Notes under the pieces: generated by a model
Database searches by the model: none
Told to the model about the DNA's origin: nothing
What the model saw: the letters and a program-made list of their open reading frames with translations, nothing else
Shown: piece by piece, positions 1 to 11,060 of the stretch
Layout of the letters: the number at the start of each line of letters is the position of its first letter
How positions within the stretch are numbered: the first letter of the stretch is position 1
From: Nemopilema nomurai
Lineage: Eukaryota; Cnidaria; Scyphozoa; Rhizostomeae; Rhizostomatidae
Reading direction: 5' to 3'
Length of the DNA: 64,000 bases
Assembly: GCA_003864495.1 (NCBI GenBank)
Contig: ML133471.1
Location: 2,646,267 to 2,710,266 of the forward strand
Translations under genes and position numbers: made by a program

Positions 1-950
1 TTAAAAGAATATTATTGAGGCGATTTCATGTTCAACTTTTTCGCATCTTTGATATCGCCTCAACGTTGAAAAATTTTTATTGACAGTCTGTAAGGAGTTT
101 GGCATAATGTTACTTCGGGGCAAATGTGCATTTTGCCATACCCTGGGTATCAGACTCACTAGAGTTTTCCTGGACAATCGCAAAGTTTGAGTATCAGAAG
201 CCCGTCATTTTCAGCCATTTCCTTACTTTGTCATATCGTTCATCAAAATTCGTCAAGTTCGAGGTAGTAGATATCTTCCAAGGTGAAACGAAAGAGCCCC
301 AGATACCCAAAGTGTGACGAAAAAAGAAAGAAGAAAACAAAAACTGGTAGCAGCAGAGACTCACTACATCTGGACAGCAGTACAATCCACGTTATTCCTA
401 TGCAAAGCGAGTTTCGTGATCAGTGGGATACTGCTTGAGCTACGCAAAATCTTACACTAGTGTGCAGTGTTGCCTACAGCTTTATATATTTTACCAAATA
501 CATTCAGTAAGACATTACGACATTAAGGCCAAATGGCTAACCACATTTCAAAAGAGAATCAACATTTCAAAAGGGACCAACATTTGTAAAAAACAAAAAT
601 AAGCCAAGTAATTTTCGCTAAGACTGCCTAATTGAGCACAGCGAGGGCTCTCAATATCCTGTTACGAGCTATGGTGTTGGCTTGCACTTGGATTTTCTAA
701 CCAAAGCATTGCCACAAATGCACACTAAATGCTCAGTTGCGCAGTTTAATTGAAAGGCTAACGTGGCGCAGTAATGCTCTCTATCACCCTTTAATGTGTG
801 GTGTACATCAAATAAAGTTCTTGGAGGAGACGTTGTGAAATGAATTCTGCAACTAGAGCATAATGAAAACGCAAGAGACCACAACATTATGATATCACAA
901 TTCCGAAGTTGTTTGCTGCAAGACATATTACAGTTTCCAAGCGTCAGATT
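1..950. other. Intergenic / 3' flank of gene A
   Basis: I see no convincing gene here. The short open frames on both strands overlap each other and show no domain or splice logic. The stretch lies downstream of the stop codon of the minus-strand gene that ends at 951. A TTTATT near position 73 would read AATAAA on the minus strand, but it is too far away to assign as that gene's polyadenylation signal with confidence. Confidence 0.4.
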
Positions 951-2408
951 TTAAGAATCCGCTCTAATCCTTGCCGTTAGCCTTTGTCCAATAATGGGAA
1001 GGCGGCAATCGTTTAAGGGTGGTATTTCATAGCGATCAACCAATTTAGCGGGTGAGCCTTCCACAGGCATCGTCAACGAAACGTCGCGTAAGAAATTCTG
1101 CGGGCTTGTGTTTTCGAAACGAACCACTTTGCCTGATTCTGATGGAGTATCGAGTGAATGTTTGTGCGATTGGTGACTTCTTTCTGAGTAGCTTGTGTCA
1201 ACATGCGGCAGTGCTGGTGAAAAGGCTGCCACGGGTGGCGACGAACCGGATAGAAACAGCGGATCTACCGGGTCGTTGTTCATTTTAGAAATCTCGGTCT
1301 GGTGTACCGAGGCCAAGGTGTCGTGAATCAAGTTGCGGCCAGTCACTCGCACGTCCCGCAAATCACTGGGCTTCATGGGTTTTTGATGAAGTCTGTTTTT
1401 GGGATCTCGTGGCGAAGGCAAGTTTGCAAGTCTAGCCGCTTCAGCCTTCTCCAAATGTAAACCAGCAGCAGAAAGGCCTCTATACAGCTTTTTGCTCACT
1501 TGGGCAACCCCCACTTTGTTTACATAGTATGTGAGCGCAGTGTCGTAGGCGTAATGCTCTTCATTAGGTAAACTAGAAAGAGCGTAATTGCTGTCATTGT
1601 ACTTAATTTCTTGCAAATGGTCAGCAACTATTTGAGCGACAGGACAGCTCTGCCTGTCTCCATCTTCTGATGGCTCCGGGGAAGGATACAGTGTGCTTAT
1701 CGAAGTTCCACCTTCAAATTTAGGCATGGCTCTTCCAATAGTGGGACTCTTGAATGGGGACAAGCTAACCCTGTTGATGGTTTGCAAACTGCTTGTCAGG
1801 TGATACGCCCTTCCTTCGATAATCTTTTTTCTTGGGCCATGCGACCGGTTAACAAAGTGCGGAATTTTCCCGGACAGTACTCCCGGTGTCGCATAGTTGC
1901 CAACATCAACGTGCTGCTTTACACTTGTCCCACTAGGCGTTGCCGAGTTTGCAACATAATGTTTTGAAGCTTGAAAAATCTTCTCCATTGCAACACCCAT
2001 GGACCCTGTCTTTGCTGCTTCCCAAGAAGAAGTATGCGCCGACGGAATTTTCCTTTCTTTAAAGTAATCATTAACACTCCGACAAGCAAACCCTTTGCAT
2101 AACTTGCTTTTCGAGTCGCTAGACATAACAAAATTGCCTGTGCGTAAACTTTCTCTAGACCGGGTACCCGTTTCTCCATCTTCTTTTTCTTGAAGTTGCA
2201 GGGTGCCGAGGCTAGAGAGCATCTCTTGTATACTAGGTACATCCATACGATACCTAATGGTAGAGGAGCTACGTTTCTTTCTTGACTGGCTTCTCTTTGA
2301 AAATCTACACTTTTGCAAGGCACCCTGCTTCGATTGAACAGATTTAAGAGGCAACGTCTGACAAGTCATTGGGTGAAAGTAAATGTTTCTGCCAAAGCCT
2401 CGCCAGAA
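951..2408 (-). CDS. Gene A, terminal exon
   Basis: This 1458-bp uninterrupted coding exon is the longest open frame in the window. The in-frame TAG directly before the first codon is part of the CTTTAG acceptor, which supports a splice junction at 2408 rather than a start at the internal methionine at 2369. The C-terminal part carries conserved-looking, non-repetitive sequence (VVRFENTSPQNFLRDVSL; DRYEIPPLNDCRLPIIG). Confidence 0.75.
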   Translation of the reverse strand, partial: FWRGFGRNIYFHPMTCQTLPLKSVQSKQGALQKCRFSKRSQSRKKRSSSTIRYRMDVPSIQEMLSSLGTLQLQEKEDGETGTRSRESLRTGNFVMSSDSKSKLCKGFACRSVNDYFKERKIPSAHTSSWEAAKTGSMGVAMEKIFQASKHYVANSATPSGTSVKQHVDVGNYATPGVLSGKIPHFVNRSHGPRKKIIEGRAYHLTSSLQTINRVSLSPFKSPTIGRAMPKFEGGTSISTLYPSPEPSEDGDRQSCPVAQIVADHLQEIKYNDSNYALSSLPNEEHYAYDTALTYYVNKVGVAQVSKKLYRGLSAAGLHLEKAEAARLANLPSPRDPKNRLHQKPMKPSDLRDVRVTGRNLIHDTLASVHQTEISKMNNDPVDPLFLSGSSPPVAAFSPALPHVDTSYSERSHQSHKHSLDTPSESGKVVRFENTSPQNFLRDVSLTMPVEGSPAKLVDRYEIPPLNDCRLPIIGQRLTARIRADS

Positions 2409-5400
2409 CTAAAGGGAACAAGAATCAATTGCATCAATTTAAAAATATGAGCAACTAAGATAAGTATATAGAAAAATAAGAATTTGCAGACTGACTTTAA
2501 GGACTAAAGATGACTCCCCATTTCATCTCCGGTTTCCAAATTTTGTGAACCCAATTCTCAATTTTCAAGGTCAAATCTTTTACATTTCTATACCAAATAG
2601 CTATCAAATGGTTGCAATTTTTTAAATTAGCACCTCTTATTTTCTTTTTGCATCAATTTTCAAGGATATGGAATTATTCTGACAGTTTGTAGAAGCTTGT
2701 CAACACAAACCCGTGCGATTAAAAACAGATGTCACCAAAGATATTTCCCCATCAAGATGCGTATTTCAAAATGCTCCACCTTTGGAGCCAATCAAGATAT
2801 GGAGCTGAAATTTATAATTTTTCTTCACTTTATTGATATCTTTATCTAAAGTCTCATATGGTAGGTTATACATCTGCAAGTTTTAGCTGTCTTTCTAGGT
2901 TTCTGAAAACATTTTACTGATCTAAACTTGAAGGATTGAAGAAATGAGCTAACTTGCAGCTCTATTATCGGTTACAAATCGGTTACCGAGAAATTTATCG
3001 AAGTATCAACATAAAACCCTGAACTTCCAATAGCCACACCAGCTATAAGTTTTCATGGTGAAGATCATTGAAAGTAGTGGGAGATATTTTTCGTTTTGTT
3101 TTAAAACGAGTCGCCATGTTCCGTTGACTAGTAGAAAGCATCCAACAATGTCCAACAATGCGCAAAAGTCGCCAACATAGTTGGGATTTGTTGGATGAAA
3201 TGTTGCGCTGGTTTGGCCAGGGCTTAAAATGTAAGTGAAGTGTACCACCTTTACAAAAAATCTGGGAGCAAACTTGACGCCACAAACTCCAGAGCCAAAA
3301 GGACTTCTCTTTATCTAAGGTATGGCTTTTAAATAGTAATGATTATCATTATTCAAACTAATTTGTACCACCGCGTATAACCCATGCACGAGGATCTGCA
3401 ATGAATATCCTTACAGCAATAGCTTCCAAATGAAGACAAACACATTCTCCAAAATAACAAAAGCTTAGTTAATATGTATTATTAATATTTCAGTCAGTGT
3501 TATTTTAAAGCAGTGGTTGAGAATGCTTCCGCATACTGATAAATAATTTATAAACATCCTCTTCATGTGATTGCCAACGAATTTTAGAATCATGTTTCCT
3601 TCAAATTACTCGGGTAAGGATCTATTATCATCATTACCTTCTATTATCAAACCTCGAATTGAACTTCATACTACAGCTAGGGAATGCTTTTCATGATTAT
3701 AAATCAATGAGCGTCATTGACGAAAAACTGCTTGCCAATTTTTGCAAGAGCTTTCTTTCTGCCTTTAAGGTGTAGTGCGATTCTTACTGGTCTACCATAA
3801 CTGTTGTGGTGTCCATCTACATGAACTTTTTGCAGGATACTGCTTCCTAAAGTTTAGAAATCACTTTCCGAGAAAATTCTTGGAAACCCACTTTGCAATA
3901 GTTAGAACAGCCCTTGGAACGAGAAGCTTCCATTCCAGTACTACAAGGGAAAATTGTTGTGAAAGGAACATCCATTTATTAAGTATATTTAACCTCTTGG
4001 TTAAATTCAAATTGACGAAAATTGCTGAGAATCATGCTGAGAATCAGCAAAATTTCAAATTGCTCTATTTTTAGAACAAAGGAAGATTTTGAAGTAATAT
4101 TTACAAGTGTGTTTATCTTATGATTATCAACTTATCGAAAAAATGAACGAATTCTTAAACTTTGGGTTACATGCCTGTCCTCCTTTGATATGGAATGGAA
4201 TGGACCCGTAAGCCACATTTAGGCGAATAATTTTGCGACAAAGACACAATGCTAAACACATCTTGCTCTTATAGCAGAAAATCGCTGTCAAATCATATCA
4301 AAGGCTTGATAACACACGATAAATCTCTTGTCATCAAATTAGCAGTTATTGTTGATTAATAAAAGTTTCCGCGTGTTCCGTGTTTTCGACCTGGCCAGAA
4401 ATATGTTTCCGCTTTTTCTCGGTATTGCGAAGTTTGGTACCACGAAACACTTGTTCATCCTTATTCGCTTACGAAGCAGGACAGCCGTCGTCTTTCGATC
4501 ATTACAAAAAATGTGCAATTCACAAAGACATCTAATGTGGTATGCCGGCTTCACTGTTTTCTTTTTCCGTTGCTCAATTTACTTCACAGCTTTGAATTCA
4601 GTCCATAAACCCGTGGTCAAACGACCCAAAGTTTCGTCCAATATTTTTTTCAACGTTTTCAACGATCCAACGTGAGATATGATAATCTACGAGTTCGAGT
4701 TGCGAGTTGTTAGTTGCGAGTTGTCAGTTGCGAGTTGTCAATTGCGAGTTGTCAATTGCGAGTTGTCAGTTGCGAGTTGTCAATTGCGAGTTGTCAGTTG
4801 CGACTTGTCAGTGAAAGTTCGCGATTCTATGATTCATTGACACGAAGTGAAAGAGGTGTACGAGAAAGAGCTTGGTTGTTCGTGCAACCCAGTTCATGCA
4901 GCAATGACAAAATGAACAAAGTATTTGAATGACCTTCGACAGGTGTGCAAAGAGAAAAGTCAGGCTGGGCGTAAAGCTCTTTCACTTCGTGTCGATGAAT
5001 TATAGAAAATGAATCAAACTTCGCTTACAAGTCTCATTTGATTGGTAAATTTCAAATGTTTCTTATTAATTGTGTGACTGTGAAACACTATAATAGGCAT
5101 CATTTAAATAAATGGGCGCCAGATTTTTGTGTGATCAGGGCGGGCAATTGTGTGATCAATAACGGTTTCTATTGTGTCCATTCTGAATTACATCTGCATC
5201 TAATGACTTGAGGTTCAGTATCAATAGAAATATATCTCCAGGCTTCTGCTTAACTAACTCATTAGCTTCATATAAACAGGGGAAAAAGACTCGCTTAGCA
5301 CGCAGCGAGATAATTTTAGCTCTAAATATGAGTAATGCAACCATTAGGAATATGATTTTGTGGAGAAACATAATTTTTGAAAAACTTTACCTATCGCTTT

Positions 5401-7744
5401 TGTCCTCCTGCATAATTTCGAAAAATCGTTTCCCAATAAAACTTATCCGGCTTGGTTGAACGATTACAGGTAATATTTAAAACCTGCACTGAGATGTAGT
5501 TGCCCCTGTTATTGTATTCCCAGCAATGCTTGTTGTTTTGTAAAAATTCATAAAAATCATGGCTAAAAACTTTATGTTTTATTTCCAACTCAGCAAAGCA
5601 TCAAACTCAGCAAAGAAAAAAACAAACATTACTAGATGATATGAAAGAATTTGGAACCTTAGTAAAAAGTTGTAAACAGTTATTTTCATAAACTATTGTT
5701 ACCTCGCTAGTTACATCAATCGCTTCTGGTTTCTTGTCTGTTTTCAGTTCTTCTTGTTTCGTACCACAAACAGGATTTTTGGACAGACTTTGATTCCCAT
5801 CTTCAAATCGTTTGTGTTGGCTGGCATGAGGAGGGTCCTTTTCTGAAGCTCTGAATAGGTATTTATGAGGTTAAGATTGTGTTGAACACTTTTAAAGGCA
5901 ATTTTTAGTATCTAAAGTACTGGGGAAACCCAAAAATAATCCCCTTTGATAGAATATGCTTGCCCAAACGTTTTGGTGCCCACATCTTTCAGAAAGGGCT
6001 CCCCCTTTTTGCTGAAGAAGGGCCCCTTTTGCAACTTTACATTTTAATTCTTCCGTGCTGATAAATCATGTCAATGAAATGAGCCCCGTGAAATGAAGTG
6101 AAGTTGAAGATAATCCATAATTTATTTCTGTTAAGTATCGGGTCTAGGACGGTGATATTATGACTTCATTTTTCAAAATTCTTAGAGTGGACATGAATAT
6201 GCTCTCGAATCTTTAAGAAACTAGATTGTGCCGTCTTATCCATTTCCGAAAGTCAGCTATATGATGAAAAACTGAAAGACGATGTATATCGACTACACAA
6301 GAGTACGTACGACAACCTATACTTGGCGTACAAAGTGTTTTCCACAAATTACGTCATGCAAGTCGGTTGCGAAAGGCCTATCTCAAAGTAAAATGTTTTG
6401 AAAGCTCTCTTATGAACTAGTGCTTGAAGCCATTATGTTGGTGAGCATTGAGAACGGATCACTGAACAGCTTGAAAAATGAAAACATAATTGAACGCTTT
6501 AAGTAGATTAAGTAGATAAGGCTCTCACAATTTTTTTTTTTTTCAAAAATTCAAATCGAATTTAATAATACCATAATTGCACTTGCTCATTAAATGTCAA
6601 ACAATTTTGCTTGACAATACCCCTATTTCTCAGACCACTTCCATTATGACCCCCTTGAGTCTACCAGGACTGATGAAGAATTCTGAGCCAGTCTGCCACT
6701 GTGGGTGACTTCATGACTCAGTGACTCATTGATTGTTTGCTTTATTTGAGATGTTTGTGAATTAGATGTGTTTAACATTGGCAATGGAAAAAAGGTGTGA
6801 AATTTTTCCCTGAAAGCAGTTTTAAAGACTCTAATCCCTGGTGTTCATATGAACATATTCACAAGTTGATAGCAAAAACAATTAGAATTGCAAACTTCAA
6901 GATTTTTCACAGACAAGAATTGGTAAAAGATTACAAAAAGGGCATTTTTATTTATAAACTAGTGATCAGTATTTTTCAATCCAATGTCTAAAGCAATATT
7001 CTAAAAGTATGAATGAATGTTGATCTGTAGATTCCGTATCTATACAAGTGTCCTTTTCCCAAATGTTCTGGTAGTAAAAAATCTTCAAAAATGCCAGGAT
7101 GCTTTTAAGATGCAAAGAGCACACAATTAAGTATTACGAAACCAGGTTTACCACCAATTTGTGCTTTAAGCAGAATTCAAGTTAAAATTTATGCTTAATG
7201 GGCTCCAGGGAGGGGGAAGTTTTTCACTCTTAAAACAAATTTAAATGTATCATGCTTTAAAAAAGACATATGAAGATTACATTCATTGCAGTGATACAGA
7301 AGATAGAAAATTTATGGAAACTTTGTCTCAAACCGTGTAATACAAAGAATATTTCCCTGCATCTCTTGTTTCTACATCAATGTCTGAGATGTAGAAAAAG
7401 TGACACAAAAGGATTTTCCTGTTGAAAGAAAATGTTACTATCAGCCCATATTTGATAAAACTTAGAAAATATGATGAGGAATAGCTTTCAAAATGTTAGA
7501 ATTAGATAAAACTTCAGTTCAAGCTCCTTGGAGTAGGGAGGACATTTCGTCAAAGCATAAAAGTATACACTTACTCAGAATAACCATTCTCGTTGACAGC
7601 TACTGATGACAAGTATTCATCATTCCCATACTTGCTGACATACTCATTGTGGTAGCCTTCAATACTGCTTGCTTTTCGCTTTGACACCCAGACTTCAATA
7701 TTAACATCACTGAAGCTAGTAGGATCTTGTTCATCACCCATCAT
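951..7744 (-). CDS. Unrecognised multi-exon gene A (about 591 aa)
   Basis: At least three exons on the minus strand fit together in phase. Exon 1 (7744-7575) begins with two consecutive ATG codons (MMGDEQDPTSF) and ends in a strong GTAAGT donor after two bases of a codon. Exon 2 (5850-5703) follows a TATTCAG acceptor, supplies the missing base, and ends in phase 0 at a GTAACA donor. The large last exon (2408-951) follows a pyrimidine-rich TTCCCTTTAG acceptor in phase 0 and runs 485 codons to a TAA. The product is hydrophilic, with a basic patch (SKRSQSRKKRSSS) and a helical-looking stretch before the tail (YRGLSAAGLHLEKAEAARLA). There is no signal peptide or membrane segment. I do not recognise the family; a nuclear or cytoskeletal protein would fit the composition, but that is a guess. 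More phase-0 exons could lie in the 3.3-kb intron between exons 2 and 3. Confidence 0.7.
4406..4457 (+). repeat. Diverged Penelope-like 3' terminus
   Basis: The sequence running from TTTCCGCTTTTTCT through TTTGGTACCACGAAACACTTGTTCA matches the 3' end of the Penelope-like copies at 25508-25558 and (inverted) 34999-35045 at most positions. The hammerhead core is not present. It looks like an old solo end. Confidence 0.5.
4690..4812 (+). repeat. 14-bp minisatellite
   Basis: About eight to nine tandem copies of a 14-bp unit (AGTTGCGAGTTGTC, alternating with AATTGCGAGTTGTC) lie inside an intron of gene A. Units differ mostly at one or two positions. The reading frame through it is a by-product of the repeat. 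Confidence 0.9.
4824..5007. repeat. Inverted repeat, about 31-bp arms
   Basis: The left arm (4824-4855) and right arm (4977-5007) are reverse complements with about two mismatches, sharing the core GACACGAAGTGAAAGAG. They enclose about 120 bp. The structure directly follows the 14-bp minisatellite, so both may belong to one foldback-type element. No transposase is visible. Confidence 0.75.
5703..5850 (-). CDS. Gene A, exon 2
   Basis: This 148-bp exon has an AG acceptor at the right and a GAG|GTAACA donor at the left. It encodes a polar segment (RFEDGNQSLSKNP; KTDKKPEAIDVTSE). Phase 2 in and phase 0 out match the exons on both sides. Confidence 0.7.
5851..7574 (-). other. Gene A intron
   Basis: No exon or recognisable repeat is supported here apart from short A- and T-rich runs. 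It separates the first coding exon from exon 2. Confidence 0.4.
7575..7744 (-). CDS. Gene A, first coding exon
   Basis: The exon starts ATG ATG GGT and ends TCT GA|GTAAGTG. It encodes an acidic, serine- and tyrosine-containing N-terminus (DVNIEVWVSKRKASSIEGY). No signal peptide is present. The start is chosen because both methionines open the frame and no acceptor is needed upstream. Confidence 0.7.
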
Positions 7745-9966
7745 GTGTTAAGCAAATTTCAACATTCATTGCTTTGTTGATTGGATGGAACAAGTTCTAT
7801 TAGAAAATGCATAAGTATGAATATAATCATTCAAAATAAACAATCTTTTCTAAAGCAGGTGGCATAGAAAATCAAGAGCTAAAAAGTTTAGATTCACATC
7901 ATTGAACCCTAGTGCAACAAAACTTTATGTACATTGAAAATAAAGTCTTTATTTGCCTGCATCATCATTTAGTAAAATTGTCAGGGTCAAATCATAGTGC
8001 TGGTTGCTTTCTGTGTATACGAATGCTGCAAAGGTATATGGCTTACAAGGACAAGGTAGTCAACCTTATTGTATATTCTGCATCTTCTGTAGCCTGCTTT
8101 ACATGGAATTCGCTACTGCGAATCTATTACCTAGCGCTAATCATTCCCTATGTGAAACGCGCGTTGTACCTGTTATTGTTATTCATTTGTTGTTGTGTCT
8201 TCGATTCACCAGATACCTCTACTTGCCGTTCGGTAAGATTATTGATGCTTCTTCCTCTTGCTGACTGTTCATTTTATGATTGGCTTCCATTCCCTTGGAA
8301 ACCATGCGCCTGGGCAGTGCTGCTGTAAACAATGGAGAGATGTCTCACAGAGCGCACGTGTATCAGTCCAAACACCAAAATATTGTATTTGATTTTAAGA
8401 TTAAGATTCATTTGATGTTAATTAAGCAGTTGAAGAAATGTATATGTCAATCGTTTTATCGGTTCTATGAACATACAACGTCCAAAATTCATTATAATCG
8501 AAGATGTCATAGGCAACAGGATTTCTTCGACGATTCGTAGAGAGTGGGAAAACAACCGAGCCGAGCGAGGCCCCAACTCACGGCCCCTGACTTTGTACGA
8601 ATAACTTCTTATTGGTTTATCAAGCAGTTCTTAAAATATTGCATAATTAAGTGCTTGTTTGTCTTTTGTATACATTCCATGAGCCAAGGACCGCGCCTAT
8701 AGAAATCGCGGTTTGAAACATCATAAAATTCAACTCAAGTTTACCTAATTATCAACAGTTTTCTTTAAAAGCGCAATTGTATTGACGCCGAATAACAAAA
8801 TCTGCAGAGATTTCCCGATTATCTCCAAAACTATACACACAGTTGGGATGCACACTGAAGTTGCTATAGGGGAGTCAGGGGGCAAGGCTTTAGCCCCCCC
8901 CCCCTAGAATTTTTGTCGCCCCTTCATTTGCCGCCATCCCCCATCCCCCCCCCAATTTTTCTAAGAAAGTATTTCTATATTGGTTAGTGTTTCTGTCCAT
9001 ATGCTTTGTACGTAGCTTTTCATGTGAAATGCTCGGTTAAACTGTCGCATGCACTAATGCTATACATCAAAGTTTTGGAAACAAGGAGATTTAGCTTTGA
9101 AGCAGTGGCGGATTTAGGGTTCATTGAGATTTGCAATCCGAAACAATGATCACTCTTTCGTCCTTTCCCTACCGTCTTTCACCGGAGTTTTAGCATGAAT
9201 CAACCCCTCCCAAATTTTTTCTAAAAATCAATGATCAAACTGTCAATTCTACAAATGCATCTCAAGCCACTCTGGAAGACTCAATTTCAAAAATCTCAAT
9301 TTCCTCTGCGTCGGCCCCAGCAATTGTTGGTCCCCGTATGTTACTACACTTTATTCCTAGCTCAAATTCGTGGCGCCGTGTCAGGAAATAGATACATTAA
9401 ATTTTGTTCCGACTAAAAAAGTAGTTTTTCTATACAATTTATTTGAAATAATTTTCATAGAAAGTGAAAAGAGGACGTTTTTATCAGGAGCTAAAGTCGG
9501 AAAATGTTATACAAAGCGTACACTCAATCATAACCAACTTTTGGAAATTTTACGGCCCCCATATTAACAACTGGGTCCGCCTCTGTCTTGAAATAAGGCG
9601 TTATTTTATAAAAACAAATGTTCATGCAGTTTCAAGAAATTTTCCCCGTTACGCCACAGTGTTCAGCCTCATCCACTTCCCATGGCTGCGCGGTCCCTGC
9701 CCTGCGCCTTGGCCAAAGCTGCGACCTTGAAGTAAGCAAATTTCATGGAAGTAACGCGTCGTTTTAAATGCTGTGTGATGCGTGAACGAAACGCTCGGTG
9801 TTTTTTGTATGTAAATATGAAAAGCTTGGCAGTCACATGAATTAGAATTGAAAGTGGCGTGGTTCACAAGAAAAGACGAAAAAGTTTCAGGTTACTTCTT
9901 TCGTTACTTGCCTACAACTCTGCGGTCCCTATTAAATCAATAATGTATGAAATATCAGGGGACTTA
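7745..9966. other. Intergenic region upstream of gene A
   Basis: This is the presumed promoter side of gene A. A 138-codon open frame on the plus strand (7912-8328) overlaps others and has no family resemblance, so I do not call it. There are two C-runs (about 8899-8910 and 8946-8956). I see no tRNA or gene. Confidence 0.3.
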
Positions 9967-10040
9967 GACCCTGTTTACACGAGAGAAAATGGAACGGTTC
10001 CATTTGGAACCGTTCCATTTTCTCTCGTGTAAACAGGGTC
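9967..10040. mobile_element. 74-bp palindromic MITE with TTA target duplication
   Basis: Two perfectly complementary 35-bp arms (each beginning GACCCTGTTTACACGAGAG on its own strand) surround a 4-base loop (ATTT). The element is flanked by TTA at 9964-9966 and 10041-10043. A 3-bp TWA-type duplication is typical of PIF/Harbinger transposons. The end sequence is shared with the larger element at 40264-40870 and resembles the ends at 48173-48454. Confidence 0.9.
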
Positions 10041-10564
10041 TTATACATTATCAGTGGGACTCATCTGTCTGTGCATTTCTAATTTCAGTAAGATGTCTAG
10101 AATGTTTGCCAATCCCTCAAATGGTCTGTGAGTCCGTGGCTGAAAACGGCGAATTGTAACCATGAATCAAATCAAAGCTTGTTTTGTATATAATTGAAAA
10201 ATATATGATGGAAATGTTTTCAGAGTAGCTTAACGGTGTCACTTGACCTTTAACTTCGTAAAATCAGCATAAACTGACAATATACTGAAATGGACCCTTA
10301 GCAAATGATTCTCCATATTTCACACAAAATGAAGTATACTTAGATTCAATGTAATGCATGTAAGGTATAATGAAGGATAGCTAGTAATGTGAATTTGACG
10401 TCACTTCCGGCTTCAGGAAAAATCTTCAGTAATCTCAATTTCTCTTCATTTATTCTTCTCGCATATGATTGAAAATTAAATTTAAAGAATATTGAACACA
10501 GTCTCCTGTCATCATACTGGATGTCCTATATAGACATTGTTGAAAAATATCTTCAATGGCATGA

Positions 10565-11060
10565 TTGAACTACTCCTTCAATGACATGATTGAACTTCTT
10601 CTTCAAATTTATCAGCATTGTGTCTCTCGCACGAATGCTCGGTATACTCGTATCGACATTGGAAAAATACTGCATGTTATCGGCCAGGATGTGTGTAAGG
10701 CAGTTCCAGATTTGCACGCCTTAACTGGCTGCATGCACTTTGCCTAAATTGGGGAAGTATAGCCCCTGAAGAAGCTACATGGCAAAAGTTAATACGAGCT
10801 TACCTTCCTGCATCTTGAAAACAACTGACTTATATCTGAAGATCTCCTGCAACAGCTAGAAGCTTTTGTAAGTGATGTCTATGGAGCTAAAAGGGCTATT
10901 TCAGACGTGAATAAGTGCAGATATGCAATGTTCTGTGCAAAGAAAGGTGAAGCAGACTCTCATCAGCTTCCTCAATGCAAAGACAGCTTGAACAAGCATT
11001 CCCAACATACAAAATATCAAGCAGTTACATTGAAAAACTCCTTAAAAATGCGAGAAGAAA
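10565..11060 (+). pseudogene. Decayed copy of a repetitive 'LPxCxDSLxxH' ORF family
   Basis: Conserved blocks appear in order but in different frames and are broken by stops. They are DVCKAVPDLHALTGCMHFA (about 10690-10744), LEAFVSDVYGAKRA, then VNKCRYAMFCAKKGEADSHQ and LPQCKDSLNKHSQHTKYQAV (10907-11030). I recall this block order (short His/Cys blocks ending in a 'LPPCxDSLxxHxxRANYQ' motif) from multicopy predicted proteins of cnidarians and other animals, probably mobile-element borne. The identity rests on motif memory, not a search. Confidence 0.5.

Larger units (their letters stand above)
2409..5702 (-). other. Gene A intron, with minisatellite and foldback repeat
   Basis: I see no further exon that I can support in this intron. 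It contains a Penelope-like 3'-end relic (about 4406-4457), a 14-bp minisatellite (4690-4812) and a 31-bp inverted repeat (4824-4855 / 4977-5007), described separately. Confidence 0.4.

Noticed and set aside
7912..8328. 138-codon hydrophobic plus-strand frame
   Set aside because: It overlaps several others, has no splice sites or family resemblance, and lies in the promoter side of gene A.
8895..8960. C-runs as a candidate G-quadruplex regulatory site
   Set aside because: Only two long runs and no neighbouring gene context; low-complexity sequence is the simpler reading.
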